Assembly (NCBI GenBank): GCA_937949615.1
Contig: CALEDQ010000018.1
Coordinates: 106,370 to 170,369 of the forward strand
Reading direction: 5' to 3'
Length of the DNA: 64,000 nt
Source of the DNA: an uncultured bacterium
GTDB taxonomy: Bacteria; Muiribacteriota; Ozemobacteria; Ozemobacterales; Ozemobacteraceae
A program made the translations under genes and the position numbers. Below the pieces are notes generated by a model, which had not been told where the DNA came from, did no database searches, and saw nothing but the letters and a program-made list of their open reading frames with translations. Positions 25,307 to 34,431 of the stretch are shown piece by piece; position 1 is the first letter of the stretch; every line of letters starts with the position of its first letter.

Positions 25307-27838
25307 ATGCAAGAGTTGTATCAGGATCTGAAATTGGACGCAAAGGCAAGAACAGTAGCAAAAAAAGTTTCCCCACGACCGCAGGGGAAGGCCCGGACTC
25401 ACTCCCCTACCGATCGCCGCGGCTTTCTGCTTGGCGTCGTATTGCTGATTTCTCTGTTGATGGCGGTTTTCATTTTTTCGTTCAACAGCATTGTCAGACA
25501 GCGCAATACGCAGGCGCATCATCTGATGATCTCGGAAACGGCGAACTATCTCGCGATTTCCGGCCTGCGTCTGCTGAGCGACAAGCTCGGCAGCTCGTTC
25601 GAAACCACCATAAAAACCAGCTGCCCGCAGCTGTTCGACAAGCCGGCGGCAGCTCTCGGCGGCAACATCGATCTGACCGGCGCCAGTTCGATCTGTGGCA
25701 ATATACAGAATGATTTTCAGAATTTTCTCAATACTCTCGATGAGCTCAAGGAACCCGGCATTCTCGGCGCCTACCCAACCTGTCTCGGCATGGAAATACG
25801 CCTCGAAAACCTGCAGGCACTCACCCCCGACACCACGCCCGAACAGTTTCAGGCCGGCCGTGACCCGATCGAAAAATGCGGCCAGCTGGTCGTCAAATGC
25901 ACTATCGAATACCGCGGCCTGAAACGTCAGGCGACCCTGTCGCGGCAGTTTCGCGTGGTCAGTATGATTCCCGGAGCTTACAACCGCTTTTCGCTGTTCG
26001 TCAAAAAAACACCTTACCCCGATTCTTACAATGCGCTTGGCGTTAAGTTCGACGGCACCGTCGACACCGCGTATGCGCACCCGCCTGCAGCGGGCAAGAC
26101 TTTTACCGGCCCGCTGTTCGTTTTTAACGGCACCGATTCGGCAGCGGTAACTTCGACGATTCCTGAGCGCACTGAAATCAATGATAAAGAGCACCTGCGC
26201 CAGCGCGGCTGGGTATTTCTCGGTCCAGCCGGTGCGGCCGCCGATGAAGCTGTGTTCATAAAAATACCATCAGGATTCGACCCGGCGGCCGGCGGGCATT
26301 TCATGCTTGGCTGGCCCTCGGTCTCGGCAATGCCGGTATTAGCACCAGAATTGATCGAAGACAACGTCAATTTTGCGCCGCAAAGTGATTTTCCGCCGCA
26401 TGAGTATTCGCTTGGCGCCAAATTTCAGGGTTTCTACACCTGGGAAGAAGGCAACCAGTATGGCGCTGGCGGCAAAAACCTCTGGCCCGGCCTCGCAGCC
26501 GGCTCCAGCTTTGTTCCGTCTGACCATCTGCGTTCGGCTTCGACCTGGATCTACCCATACGGCGGCCAGAATAAAGAATCGCGCACGCTGGTCGTTGGCC
26601 CGGTGCTCGCCGGCATACTCAAGTTTTTCTTCATGCGCGGCCGCAATACCAGCACTTCTGAAGAATACAAAGGCCTCTGGACAAGCATGTCTGAAAGCAT
26701 TTTCAACACCAAGGTCGCTGCCAACCACACCCTGCAAAGCTTCGCCGGCATGTGGGAAGGCACGCTGGTGCCGCCGATCAACGGCCTCGATTTTTTCAGA
26801 AGCGGCTACGAGAGCTTCAAAAAGCTGATGCCGTATAACAGTCTGCCCGACCCGACGCCGCCACTGCCTTCGAACGGCATTGCCTTCAATCTGCTTTTCG
26901 ATTTCATGAAGTATCAGCGCGACGTTTACCCGCCGTTGAACGGAATGCCAGGTATTGCAGCCGCTGCCTATGACGCCGAAAGATTTCTTGTGCCGCGGGC
27001 CGAAGAAATGCGCAACTGCGCCGTCAAGGGCCTGCACCCCCACGACGAAATGGGGATTTTCTTCGAAGAAAACGGCCAGTATGATCCGAACAGCAGCCCT
27101 GACAACTGTTATTTCATGGGCAATCTGACCGGCATAACGGTTTATGATTCGAATCTGCTCTCGAACAGAATTACCCACAAGCTCGACCTGCGCAAATGCG
27201 ATAACACCGCCGAGGAACAGGAAGCGATGGAAAAATTCCTGTTCAAGCAGGTTGGTGGCGCCGCCAGTGGCGTTAACGAAACCGACAAACCCGGCATTTT
27301 TCTGATCACCAGGCGCAACGGTGTCAGTGACAGTTACTCTGATGCACTCATTTTCTCCAGTCGCCCGGTCAAACTGGTCAAGCCTCTCATCGTCATTGTC
27401 GACAAGGGCAGTCTGATTCTGCGCCACGACATTACCGGCACCATGACCGACGGGGCGCCGGCCACGCTCTGCTCAATGGCTCTGATCAACGGGCACTTCT
27501 TTATCGATGGTGCCGGCACCATCAGAACTCTGCATGCCAGTCTGGCGTCATTGCACCCTTCTTCCGGCCGTCTGCTCAGGCCGCCTACCGTCAGCGTCAG
27601 CTCACCCGGGCAGTTTAAAATTCATGGAGGCCTGGCTCTGACCGAAATCGGCCTCTACGAAAACCCGATGAATGACCCGCTCAATCACCTTGGCACGACG
27701 ATGAGTCACTTCACTGCAGGCGGTGAAATTCATTACAACCCGCGTTTCAATCCTTCTGGCCCGACCGTCGTCGATTCAAGGGTCTTTGTTCTCGAAGACA
27801 CCGCCGGCAAGCTCAGCATCGAGGGGGCCGGCTCATGA
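25307..27838 (+). CDS. Large PilX/GspK-like pseudopilin-type protein (locus B)
   Basis: An 843-residue protein. A basic leader of about 38 residues ends in DRRGF, followed by one hydrophobic helix (LLGVVLLISLLMAVFIF), as in PilX/GspK-type minor pilins. The large remainder is predicted extracellular. It is a paralogue of 9440-11509: FSLFVKKT, RQRGWVFLG and GHFMLGWPS match FSLFLRNN, KRSGWIFLG and DSFMFWPG in order. The two differ in length by about 150 residues. The following two genes, overlapping by 4 bp and spaced by 5 bp, are pseudopilins. The C-terminal 200 residues are beta-rich (KLVKPLIVIVDKGSLIL). The start has no clear ribosome-binding site. Confidence 0.75.
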   Translation: MQELYQDLKLDAKARTVAKKVSPRPQGKARTHSPTDRRGFLLGVVLLISLLMAVFIFSFNSIVRQRNTQAHHLMISETANYLAISGLRLLSDKLGSSFETTIKTSCPQLFDKPAAALGGNIDLTGASSICGNIQNDFQNFLNTLDELKEPGILGAYPTCLGMEIRLENLQALTPDTTPEQFQAGRDPIEKCGQLVVKCTIEYRGLKRQATLSRQFRVVSMIPGAYNRFSLFVKKTPYPDSYNALGVKFDGTVDTAYAHPPAAGKTFTGPLFVFNGTDSAAVTSTIPERTEINDKEHLRQRGWVFLGPAGAAADEAVFIKIPSGFDPAAGGHFMLGWPSVSAMPVLAPELIEDNVNFAPQSDFPPHEYSLGAKFQGFYTWEEGNQYGAGGKNLWPGLAAGSSFVPSDHLRSASTWIYPYGGQNKESRTLVVGPVLAGILKFFFMRGRNTSTSEEYKGLWTSMSESIFNTKVAANHTLQSFAGMWEGTLVPPINGLDFFRSGYESFKKLMPYNSLPDPTPPLPSNGIAFNLLFDFMKYQRDVYPPLNGMPGIAAAAYDAERFLVPRAEEMRNCAVKGLHPHDEMGIFFEENGQYDPNSSPDNCYFMGNLTGITVYDSNLLSNRITHKLDLRKCDNTAEEQEAMEKFLFKQVGGAASGVNETDKPGIFLITRRNGVSDSYSDALIFSSRPVKLVKPLIVIVDKGSLILRHDITGTMTDGAPATLCSMALINGHFFIDGAGTIRTLHASLASLHPSSGRLLRPPTVSVSSPGQFKIHGGLALTEIGLYENPMNDPLNHLGTTMSHFTAGGEIHYNPRFNPSGPTVVDSRVFVLEDTAGKLSIEGAGS

Positions 27839-28380
27839 ATACAAAAAACGGGCTGTCGATGGTCGAAATCATGGTTGCGGTCGTTATCATCGCCTTGTCG
27901 GTCGGTCCGCTGATCGGCCTGCTCAGTTCTTCAAACCGCATGAGCAATGCATCGATCTACGAAGAAATGGCCGTACACTACGCCAGGGAAATTTCCGACC
28001 AGCTTCTCAGTCTCAGTCCTAAATTCTCAGACATCGTCAATGACGCCAGGGTCATGACTGGCGATTCTACGCTCACCCTGGCTGCGATTCTCAACGACGC
28101 CACCTTCAAAAGCAAGCTTGAGGAACACACCGACGAGTCTGCCGCTCTTTCATTATATGCCAGCGGCAACCAGCTGCCGGTGCGCTTGATCGTTTCGCCG
28201 CTCGACAAGGCCTTCAGTCGGCGCCGCATTACGGTAAGCGAGCTGAATACCAGCAGCAACAGCGTTTTAAAAACAGATAGATACTGGAAAGTAAAAATTG
28301 AACTTGCCTGGAAAGACCCGAATTCCGGGCGCGACACCCCGCGTGAGGTCGTCATGGCGATCTTTCTCAAAGAGGGATAA
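27835..28380 (+). CDS. Minor pseudopilin (locus B, PilV/GspI-like)
   Basis: A 181-residue prepilin: KNG then LSMVEIMVAVVIIALSV, Gly at -1 and Glu at +5. It shares LSM(I/V)E with its counterpart in locus A. The ATG overlaps the preceding stop by 4 bp. The mature domain is about 150 residues. Expected to be processed by a PilD-type peptidase and assembled into a pilus-like or secretion pseudopilus. Confidence 0.82.
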   Translation: MNTKNGLSMVEIMVAVVIIALSVGPLIGLLSSSNRMSNASIYEEMAVHYAREISDQLLSLSPKFSDIVNDARVMTGDSTLTLAAILNDATFKSKLEEHTDESAALSLYASGNQLPVRLIVSPLDKAFSRRRITVSELNTSSNSVLKTDRYWKVKIELAWKDPNSGRDTPREVVMAIFLKEG

Positions 28381-28385
28381 GACGG

Positions 28386-28997
28386 ATGGGCAACAAAAAA
28401 CGGCAAAGCGGCTTCACTTTCGTCGAGGCGATGATCGTCACGGTAATCGCCTGCGGCCTGATGATCGTCATTCAGAGCCTGTTTTCGCATACCGTCAAGG
28501 TCACGATGAAAGGTCAGGACAACCTCGATTCGATCAGAGCAGCCAGCCAGCTTTTTTCGAGCCTGCGCCGCGACATGCTGCAGTTCGTTTCGCTGTCGAC
28601 CGGCGGGGCCCGGGCAACTATCGCGCTCGGCAGTTCCGAAATTCCTGATACGGCGACCTTTTCGACGATTCTCACCCTGAAAAAGCAGACTGACCGTATT
28701 ACCTATACACTGGTCGAAAATGGCGGCAAAAACTACATCGAGCGGGTATTACAGACCCCGGCGAACCCGGCGCCGCAGCGCAAGCTTTTCGGGGTGCCGC
28801 GCATGAAGGATTTTGGCGTTCTCTATCTGCTCAGCCCGAACAAGGTGAATTCGCTCGTCAAAAATGTCGGGCAGCTGTTGGTAAAAGTGACGGTCGATTC
28901 AGAGGATGCGAGGTTTCCGTCAAAAGAAGTGAAGCTGACTTCGGTGTTCTTTTCCGACCGTCTCGCTGACAGCGACTGGAATTATCTCGATTTTTAA
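28386..28997 (+). CDS. Minor pseudopilin (locus B, PilW/GspJ-like)
   Basis: A 203-residue prepilin: QSG then FTFVEAMIVTVIACGLM, canonical cleavage glycine and Glu at +5. The mature region has the length and helix-then-sheet look of PilW/GspJ minor pilins. It lies 5 bp after the previous gene and is followed by two secreted-protein genes on the same strand. Confidence 0.82.
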   Translation: MGNKKRQSGFTFVEAMIVTVIACGLMIVIQSLFSHTVKVTMKGQDNLDSIRAASQLFSSLRRDMLQFVSLSTGGARATIALGSSEIPDTATFSTILTLKKQTDRITYTLVENGGKNYIERVLQTPANPAPQRKLFGVPRMKDFGVLYLLSPNKVNSLVKNVGQLLVKVTVDSEDARFPSKEVKLTSVFFSDRLADSDWNYLDF

Positions 28998-29058
28998 AAT
29001 TTTTGCAACCTTTGCAACGGTTCAGGCATATTGAAAATTAGTTGAGGTGGAAACGAAA

Positions 29059-29877
29059 ATGAAAACAGAAAGCTCGAAACTCAAGGCTGTTTTGCTGTTG
29101 GCCCTGTTGAACCTGCCGGCCATTTTTGGTTCTGCTGTCTGCTCGGCCCAGGTCGCTTCTTCGAGCCAGTCGACAAATGCCACCGAACCCGTACAGGTCG
29201 AAAGCAGTTCGGCCATGCAGCAGAAAGGCGCACCGCCCGCTGCACCGCAGGCACAGGCCGAAAACTCGCAATACACCCAGAGCCCTGACTGTATGAGCCT
29301 TCAGGAGGTCATAGAAACCTACAACAAACGCTATTGCCCGCCTGAAGAGCCTATTTCAGAAATCACCGACTTTACCATGGCCCGCCTGGTCAAAGCCGAA
29401 ATGATAAAAAGAAGCGATCTCGACAGATACCGTGATCTGGTAATGGTCAATGGCAAGGTCTACACAAAGAAAGACCCGAAGGGCGACCAGCAGCCTGATC
29501 CGAAGCCACTCGGCAAAGCCGGCAAAAATCTGCTGGGCGAACTGAAAGTCGCCTGTGAGCAGCTCGAACAGAAGCAGACGCGCGGCGAATCAGACGGTAA
29601 CAAAAAGCCCGAGCAGATTCTCGAATTAAAGAGGCGCAGAATCACCTATCGTGACAAAGAAAACCAGCTGCGCGAAATGGAAGTCTATTCGCCGCCGAAG
29701 TTTCCGGCCAAAAAGAAGCCGCTGGCCGGGAAAAAGGGCAAGAAAGTGCCTGATTACGCAACTTCGATTCTCGTTCCCAAAAACCAGCAGGGTAACAGCA
29801 AGGATATATCTGCCTTTGACAGCATGCCGTCAGCCGATGCATGGGTTGATGACAACGAAGCCAAAGGCAGTAAATGA
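29059..29877 (+). CDS. Secreted protein of unknown function (locus B)
   Basis: A 272-residue protein with a signal peptide (LKAVLLLALLNLPAIFGSAV, cleavage near CSAQ). The mature protein has a Ser/Thr/Gln-rich start, then a segment DCMSLQEVIETYNKRYCPP with two cysteines. A Lys-rich region and a basic segment (FPAKKKPLAGKKGKKVP) lie near the end. No known domain. The ATG at 29059 has GAGGTGG 8 nt upstream; a GTG at 29047 is less likely. The next gene starts close after it. It takes the place held by secreted proteins in locus A and may be a fibre-associated or cell-wall protein. Confidence 0.7.
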   Translation: MKTESSKLKAVLLLALLNLPAIFGSAVCSAQVASSSQSTNATEPVQVESSSAMQQKGAPPAAPQAQAENSQYTQSPDCMSLQEVIETYNKRYCPPEEPISEITDFTMARLVKAEMIKRSDLDRYRDLVMVNGKVYTKKDPKGDQQPDPKPLGKAGKNLLGELKVACEQLEQKQTRGESDGNKKPEQILELKRRRITYRDKENQLREMEVYSPPKFPAKKKPLAGKKGKKVPDYATSILVPKNQQGNSKDISAFDSMPSADAWVDDNEAKGSK

Positions 29878-29900
29878 TTTACACAGGAGGAGTTCAGGAA

Positions 29901-31652
29901 ATGTTAAAAAAATGGTTGTCTCTCGTTCTGGCCGTAATGATGGTGATTACCTCATTGCCGGCTTTTGCCCAGACTTCAGATGCAAACCCCGGCAGTGACG
30001 GGCAGCAGGCAGTAATCGATGAAACCGCCGACGGTTCCGACAGCGATGGCGCTGTCAGCGACGATAGTGACAACGAAGCCGTTGTCAGCAATATCGACGA
30101 AAACCAGATGCAGGCCGATGGTGTCGCTGATGTAGAAAGCAGCAGCAAGGCACAGATTCCCGCCCCGGAAAAAGAAAATCTCGGCAAATTCCAGAAAATG
30201 CGCGCCGAAATTCAGAAGCTGATCAAACAGCGCTTCTTTGCCCGCGCTGAAAAGATGATCGACAAGGTTCGCGCTGAAGTCAAGAGCAGCCGCCTCGCCG
30301 ACGAACGCAAAAAAGCCCTGATGGCCTCTCTTGAACGCCGTGAGAGAGCAACCCTGCACAGCGTTCAGGGCGAATATCAGAAGGCCGCCAATGCGATCAG
30401 ATCGGCCATGTCAATGAATGAACTGAAGGGTGATACCGACAGACTGCTGAAGACCCAGGAAAAAGTCAGCACGCAGAAAGAATGGTTCGATATCCGCGCC
30501 AATTTTGAAAAAGATCTGACCAAACTGCTCGAAGCCAAACAGCCACTTCTCAAGGAAAAGCTCGCTGTTCTCAAGCAGCTCGATGCAAAAAAGAAGCTCA
30601 GCAAAGAAGAAATCAGCAAGCTGCAGGCTTCTCTCAAACAGATCAATGAACGCCTCGCACCCCTGAACAAGAAAATTCAGGAAACCCACCGTGTATTTGC
30701 CGTCAAACGCGATAAAATGCGCAAACATGGCATTGTGCTCAATTCAGCCCTGCATCGCAAGCTTTTCCCGCTCGTGATGAAGAGAATGCTCGTCAGATTC
30801 GGCAATTACAACCTGCACCGCCAGATTGCCCGCCACCTGAGCAACATTGCCGAAACCAACGAAACCAGCTGGGAAGGCCTGAAAGAAAATTTCGCCAGAC
30901 TGCAGAAGCTGCAGGAAAAGGTCTGGGATCTGCGCAAGCAGCTCGACGCTCTCGCCGGCAAAGCTCCGCTGTCTGAAGAAGATTACAGAAAAGCCAAAGT
31001 TATCCGCGATCAGCTCGAAAAAGCCATTGCCGCCTGTGAAAAGGCTCTCGACAAGGTTGAAGATGCCTTCATCGACCAGAAGGCATTCGGCAAGCTGTCA
31101 GCCGCAGAAAAAGCCGAATTTGTTAAGCTTTTCAGAGACGTCTGGAGCCGCGACAAGGAATTCGACAGTCTGAAACCCTCGCTCGAAGAGCTTTACGAAA
31201 AGATTTTCGAACGCCCGATCGTTATCGACGACCCGAAACCTGAACCGCAGCCGATGCCCAAGCCAGAACCGGGCAAACCTTCGCTCGAAGGCGAAGGCTA
31301 CATCATTCAGGAAGGCAACGTGTTCCTGCTGCGCTTCGGCGACAAGATCCTGTGGCCGAACAATCTGCCCGCCAGATACATGGTCAACAAGCTCGAAGTT
31401 AAATTCGGCGCCGAATTCATTCTCAGAGCCGCCAACCAGCCGACCAACGAGTTGCCGCAGGTTGACGAAAACGGCAGACCGGTAGACGCCTGGTGGAAAA
31501 AATACCCCGAAATCAGCTTCACCTATATCCATGCCCCGCAGTTGCCCGATGAACCGTTCAAGCGCGACAACGACATGGCCACTCCGACTCAGGTTATCGA
31601 AGAAAACCTCGACAACCAGAACAAACCGGCCAATCTGATGAACGCGTTCTGA
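29901..31652 (+). CDS. Secreted coiled-coil protein of unknown function (locus B)
   Basis: A 583-residue exported protein. Signal peptide WLSLVLAVMMVITSLPAFAQ, then an Asp/Ser-rich acidic spacer (about 25-75). A long Lys/Glu/Leu helical region follows (about 90-440), rich in heptads such as KLLEAKQPLLKEKLAVLKQL. After a Pro-rich linker (DPKPEPQPMPKPEPGKP) comes a C-terminal domain with FLLRFGDKILWPNNLPARY. It could be a rod that spans the periplasm or a surface stalk; no family recognised. The ATG at 29901 has AGGAGG upstream and overlaps nothing. It ends before a strong terminator. Confidence 0.72.
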   Translation: MLKKWLSLVLAVMMVITSLPAFAQTSDANPGSDGQQAVIDETADGSDSDGAVSDDSDNEAVVSNIDENQMQADGVADVESSSKAQIPAPEKENLGKFQKMRAEIQKLIKQRFFARAEKMIDKVRAEVKSSRLADERKKALMASLERRERATLHSVQGEYQKAANAIRSAMSMNELKGDTDRLLKTQEKVSTQKEWFDIRANFEKDLTKLLEAKQPLLKEKLAVLKQLDAKKKLSKEEISKLQASLKQINERLAPLNKKIQETHRVFAVKRDKMRKHGIVLNSALHRKLFPLVMKRMLVRFGNYNLHRQIARHLSNIAETNETSWEGLKENFARLQKLQEKVWDLRKQLDALAGKAPLSEEDYRKAKVIRDQLEKAIAACEKALDKVEDAFIDQKAFGKLSAAEKAEFVKLFRDVWSRDKEFDSLKPSLEELYEKIFERPIVIDDPKPEPQPMPKPEPGKPSLEGEGYIIQEGNVFLLRFGDKILWPNNLPARYMVNKLEVKFGAEFILRAANQPTNELPQVDENGRPVDAWWKKYPEISFTYIHAPQLPDEPFKRDNDMATPTQVIEENLDNQNKPANLMNAF

Positions 31653-31663
31653 TCATGTAACCG

Positions 31664-31700
31664 ACCCCGGCCGGCCCTGCTGGTCGGCCGGGGTTTTTCA
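31664..31700 (+). terminator. Intrinsic terminator in locus B
   Basis: A 10-bp G+C stem (31664-31673 with 31685-31694) and an 11-nt loop, T5 tail. It separates the secreted-protein genes from the sigma gene, whose ATG is only 15 bp after the stem. Confidence 0.9.
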
Positions 31701-31708
31701 TTCAATAA

Positions 31709-32299
31709 ATGGCCAGTTCTCCCGAAAATACAGATGAGAAGTTGCTGATCGCAGACACTCTGCGCGGTAACCATGAGGCTTTCCGACCCCTGGTCGAAAA
31801 ATACTGGGGCCTGGTCAGTTCGATAGTTCAGAAGTATATAAAAAACCGGGAAACCGCTGCCGACCTCTGTCAGGAAGTCTTTCTCGCGGCCTTCACCGGC
31901 CTGCCGCAATACCGGCACGAACTGAGCTTTTCGCCGTGGCTGGCCAAAATTGCGGTCAACAAAGCACTGGAGCATCTGCGCCGCGAAAACCGGGCGCCGT
32001 TCGCCGATTTCGACCTCAGCAACGTTTTGAGCCAGGCTCTCTCGCCCGACGAAGTGATTGACCAGAAGCAGCTTTTCGATGACTGCATCGCCTGTCTGCC
32101 CGAAAAACTGCAGGTTCTCTTTATTCTCAGGCACGGTCTCGATTTTTCTTATGAAGACCTCGCCTATGTTCTTGATATGCCGGCAGGAACGGTAAAAAGC
32201 ATCATGTTTCGCATGCGCAGTCAGCTGCGAAGCTTTCTCGAAGCCCGAGAACAACGTGAAAAGGCGCTTGCCGGCAGGGAGCAGGAATTCGATGTCTGA
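31709..32299 (+). CDS. ECF-type RNA polymerase sigma factor (locus B)
   Basis: A 196-residue ECF sigma: region 2 at about 28-95 (DLCQEVFLAAFTGL, SFSPWLAKIAVNKALEHLRR) and region 4 at about 130-182 (LPEKLQVLFILRHGLDFSYEDLA, GTVKSIMFRMRSQLRSFL). It is paired with an anti-sigma gene overlapping by 8 bp. It differs clearly in sequence from the sigma at 12598, so the two probably read different promoters. Its start codon lies just after the terminator of the secreted-protein genes, so its own promoter must lie inside or upstream of that hairpin. Confidence 0.92.
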   Translation: MASSPENTDEKLLIADTLRGNHEAFRPLVEKYWGLVSSIVQKYIKNRETAADLCQEVFLAAFTGLPQYRHELSFSPWLAKIAVNKALEHLRRENRAPFADFDLSNVLSQALSPDEVIDQKQLFDDCIACLPEKLQVLFILRHGLDFSYEDLAYVLDMPAGTVKSIMFRMRSQLRSFLEAREQREKALAGREQEFDV

Positions 32300-33245
32300 T
32301 AACTGTCTGAGTCAGGAAAAAATACAGGAATACCTCGAAAAAACACTGGCGAGCAGCGAAGCGGAAAAGGCTGCCCGGCACATAAATTCGTGCCCGGCCT
32401 GTCGCAACGAAGTCGCAGCCTGCGAAGCATTTCTGCGCCGGGCAACACAGAGCGCCAGGCGTCAGGTTGCGGCCACAGTGCCACCCGGTCGACTCGCAGC
32501 TGTCATGTCACAGATCAAGACAGAACGAAGCAGCAAAACAGCTGTTAAACAGCCTGCCGGTTTTTTCTGGCAGCTGAAATACCTGCTAGCACCTGCAATT
32601 GCAGCTCTGCTTCTTGCGATCGGGCTTTCATGGCACAGTCCTGAACAGTATCCGGCACTGCCTCAACCAGAAAAGCCGGCATTTTCGCTGGCACACAATA
32701 CTGCCGAGATACCATTTTCTCTCGGACCGGCTGAGACAGCGCCTGACAGCCTGAGCCCAGACACCAGGAGTATCCGGCTCGGCAAAAAGATTACGATATC
32801 AGAAGGCTCGCTGTTGCGGGTCAGCGTCGACCAGCATAAATTCCTTTTTTCCGGGCCGAACACCTTCACTTTTGAAGAAAAGGTGGTCAGGGTGGCAAAG
32901 GGTATTTGCAGCTTCGTTCTTGTCGGCGATCATGCCGGGTTCAAGGTCATTACGCCGGATGTCACCATCGAACCGCTCGGCACCAGTTTTGCAGTCGAAG
33001 CAAAAAACTGGGGCACAAAAATCACCCTGCGCACCGGCAAACTGGACCTGACCAGTTGCAGTGGTATCAAAAGGCAGCTGCAGGCGCCAGAAGAAATTTT
33101 TGTCAGCTCAACCGGCGCCTTTTCAGCCGAGGTGCCGCAGCCGAACAATTCGCCTTTACAACCTGAAGCACCAGACCAGCCAGCACCGACCACGAACGAT
33201 CAGCCGGCCGGCAATTCCCCCGGCAAACTCATCGACTCATTTTGA
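32292..33245 (+). CDS. Zinc-finger anti-sigma factor with FecR-like domain (locus B)
   Basis: A 317-residue single-pass membrane protein. Zinc anti-sigma motif H-x3-C-x2-C in HINSCPAC (about 29-36). Membrane helix LAPAIAALLLAIGLSW (about 101-117). The periplasmic part includes a FecR-like domain (about 160-270) with EPLGTSFAVEA and LRTGKLDL, then a Pro/Gln/Asn-rich tail. It has the same architecture as the protein at 13124. The ATG at 32292 has AGGA upstream and overlaps the sigma gene by 8 bp. Its 3' end overlaps the convergent aminotransferase gene by 17 bp. Confidence 0.82.
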   Translation: MSDNCLSQEKIQEYLEKTLASSEAEKAARHINSCPACRNEVAACEAFLRRATQSARRQVAATVPPGRLAAVMSQIKTERSSKTAVKQPAGFFWQLKYLLAPAIAALLLAIGLSWHSPEQYPALPQPEKPAFSLAHNTAEIPFSLGPAETAPDSLSPDTRSIRLGKKITISEGSLLRVSVDQHKFLFSGPNTFTFEEKVVRVAKGICSFVLVGDHAGFKVITPDVTIEPLGTSFAVEAKNWGTKITLRTGKLDLTSCSGIKRQLQAPEEIFVSSTGAFSAEVPQPNNSPLQPEAPDQPAPTTNDQPAGNSPGKLIDSF

Positions 33246-34344
33246 TCAACCACTGTTCGAGGTGCTGCAGGGCTTCTGCGAAGCCGGCGCGGCCATAGCC
33301 GAAACGCAGATACTGTTTCTGCATGTCGAAAAAATTACCGGGAATCAGCATAACGCCGGTTTCGGCAACGAGGCGATCGCAGAATTCTAGCGCATCGCCG
33401 TCAAGAAATTCAGGAAAAGTCGTGGTGCCGGCCTTAGGCCGCTGCCAGGCGAACAACTTCGGAAACCGGCCAAAAAAGCCGGCGAGCAGGTCAAGATTCG
33501 CAACCAGGCGCTGGCGTTGCCGTTCATAGATTTTTTCACAGTTGCGCACGGCGATGCGGGCAAGAAACTCGCTCGGCGCACTGTTGCAGATCGTCAGGTA
33601 ATCTTTGAAGGTTGCGAGGCGGTTATAAACTTCGGCATCACGGGTAGCGACCCAGCCGATGCGCAGGCCGGCCAGGCCGCAGTTTTTACTGAGGCAGTTC
33701 AGTGAAATACCCTTTTCATAATGGTCGGCCATATTCGGCAGACGGGTGGCCGGGTCGTGTTCAGAGCCGCGGTAAACCTCGTCACAGAAAAGCCACAGAC
33801 CGTGTTTTCGTGCGATATCGATGACGCCCTGCCAGCTGGCGCGATCGAAAAGATAGCCGGTCGGATTGTGCGGCGTACAGATGAGAATCGCCTTTGTTTT
33901 GGAGTTGATCAGGCTTTCGAGCTGATTCAGGTCGGGTGCCCAGCCATTCTTCGAGTTGCCCGGCCAGCGTGTCACGTTGATATTACGTGATTCAGCAACC
34001 GCATAATGCGACTGATACCCCGGAAAATGCACAATCAGATGGTCGCCCGGATTGAGAACCGCATGCATGAAGGCAAAAATCGGTTCTTCGGCGCCGGTAA
34101 ACACGAGAATCTGACCGGCATCGACCTTTTCATAATGCCGGGCGATTTCAGCACGCAGGGCTGGGTCACCAAGGCTTTCGGTATAACCGAGCCAGACTTT
34201 TTTGAATTCTTCTTCGGCGCCCGGTTCAAATGCGAGCAGATCGCCGACACTCATGGCCTCAGGGTCTGAAGACCCCAGCAGATAGCGCGCCGAGAACTCA
34301 TGCCGGGCAAAATATCTTTCAAGCGCAAAAGGTCGAATCTGCAT
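33229..34344 (-). CDS. PLP-dependent aminotransferase class I/II
   Basis: A 371-residue fold-type I aminotransferase. CTPHNPTGYLF is the conserved Asn loop, FCDEVYRG holds the Asp/Tyr that contact PLP, and the Schiff-base lysine is in CLSKNCGLAGLRIGW. The C-terminal Arg is in LRFGYGRAGF. The N-terminal 60 residues (FARHEFSARYLLGSSD) resemble a subgroup close to capreomycidine synthase-like and other amino-acid aminotransferases. The exact substrate is not readable. AAAGGAACC precedes the ATG at 34344; the longer frame has no site. Confidence 0.9.
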   Translation of the reverse strand: MQIRPFALERYFARHEFSARYLLGSSDPEAMSVGDLLAFEPGAEEEFKKVWLGYTESLGDPALRAEIARHYEKVDAGQILVFTGAEEPIFAFMHAVLNPGDHLIVHFPGYQSHYAVAESRNINVTRWPGNSKNGWAPDLNQLESLINSKTKAILICTPHNPTGYLFDRASWQGVIDIARKHGLWLFCDEVYRGSEHDPATRLPNMADHYEKGISLNCLSKNCGLAGLRIGWVATRDAEVYNRLATFKDYLTICNSAPSEFLARIAVRNCEKIYERQRQRLVANLDLLAGFFGRFPKLFAWQRPKAGTTTFPEFLDGDALEFCDRLVAETGVMLIPGNFFDMQKQYLRFGYGRAGFAEALQHLEQWLIKMSR

Positions 34345-34431
34345 GATCTGGTTCCTTTCATTATGCCGACAGCTTCGCCGCACCGGCGTCAACAGTAATT
34401 ATACCCGCTGTCATATACAAAAACCACATAG

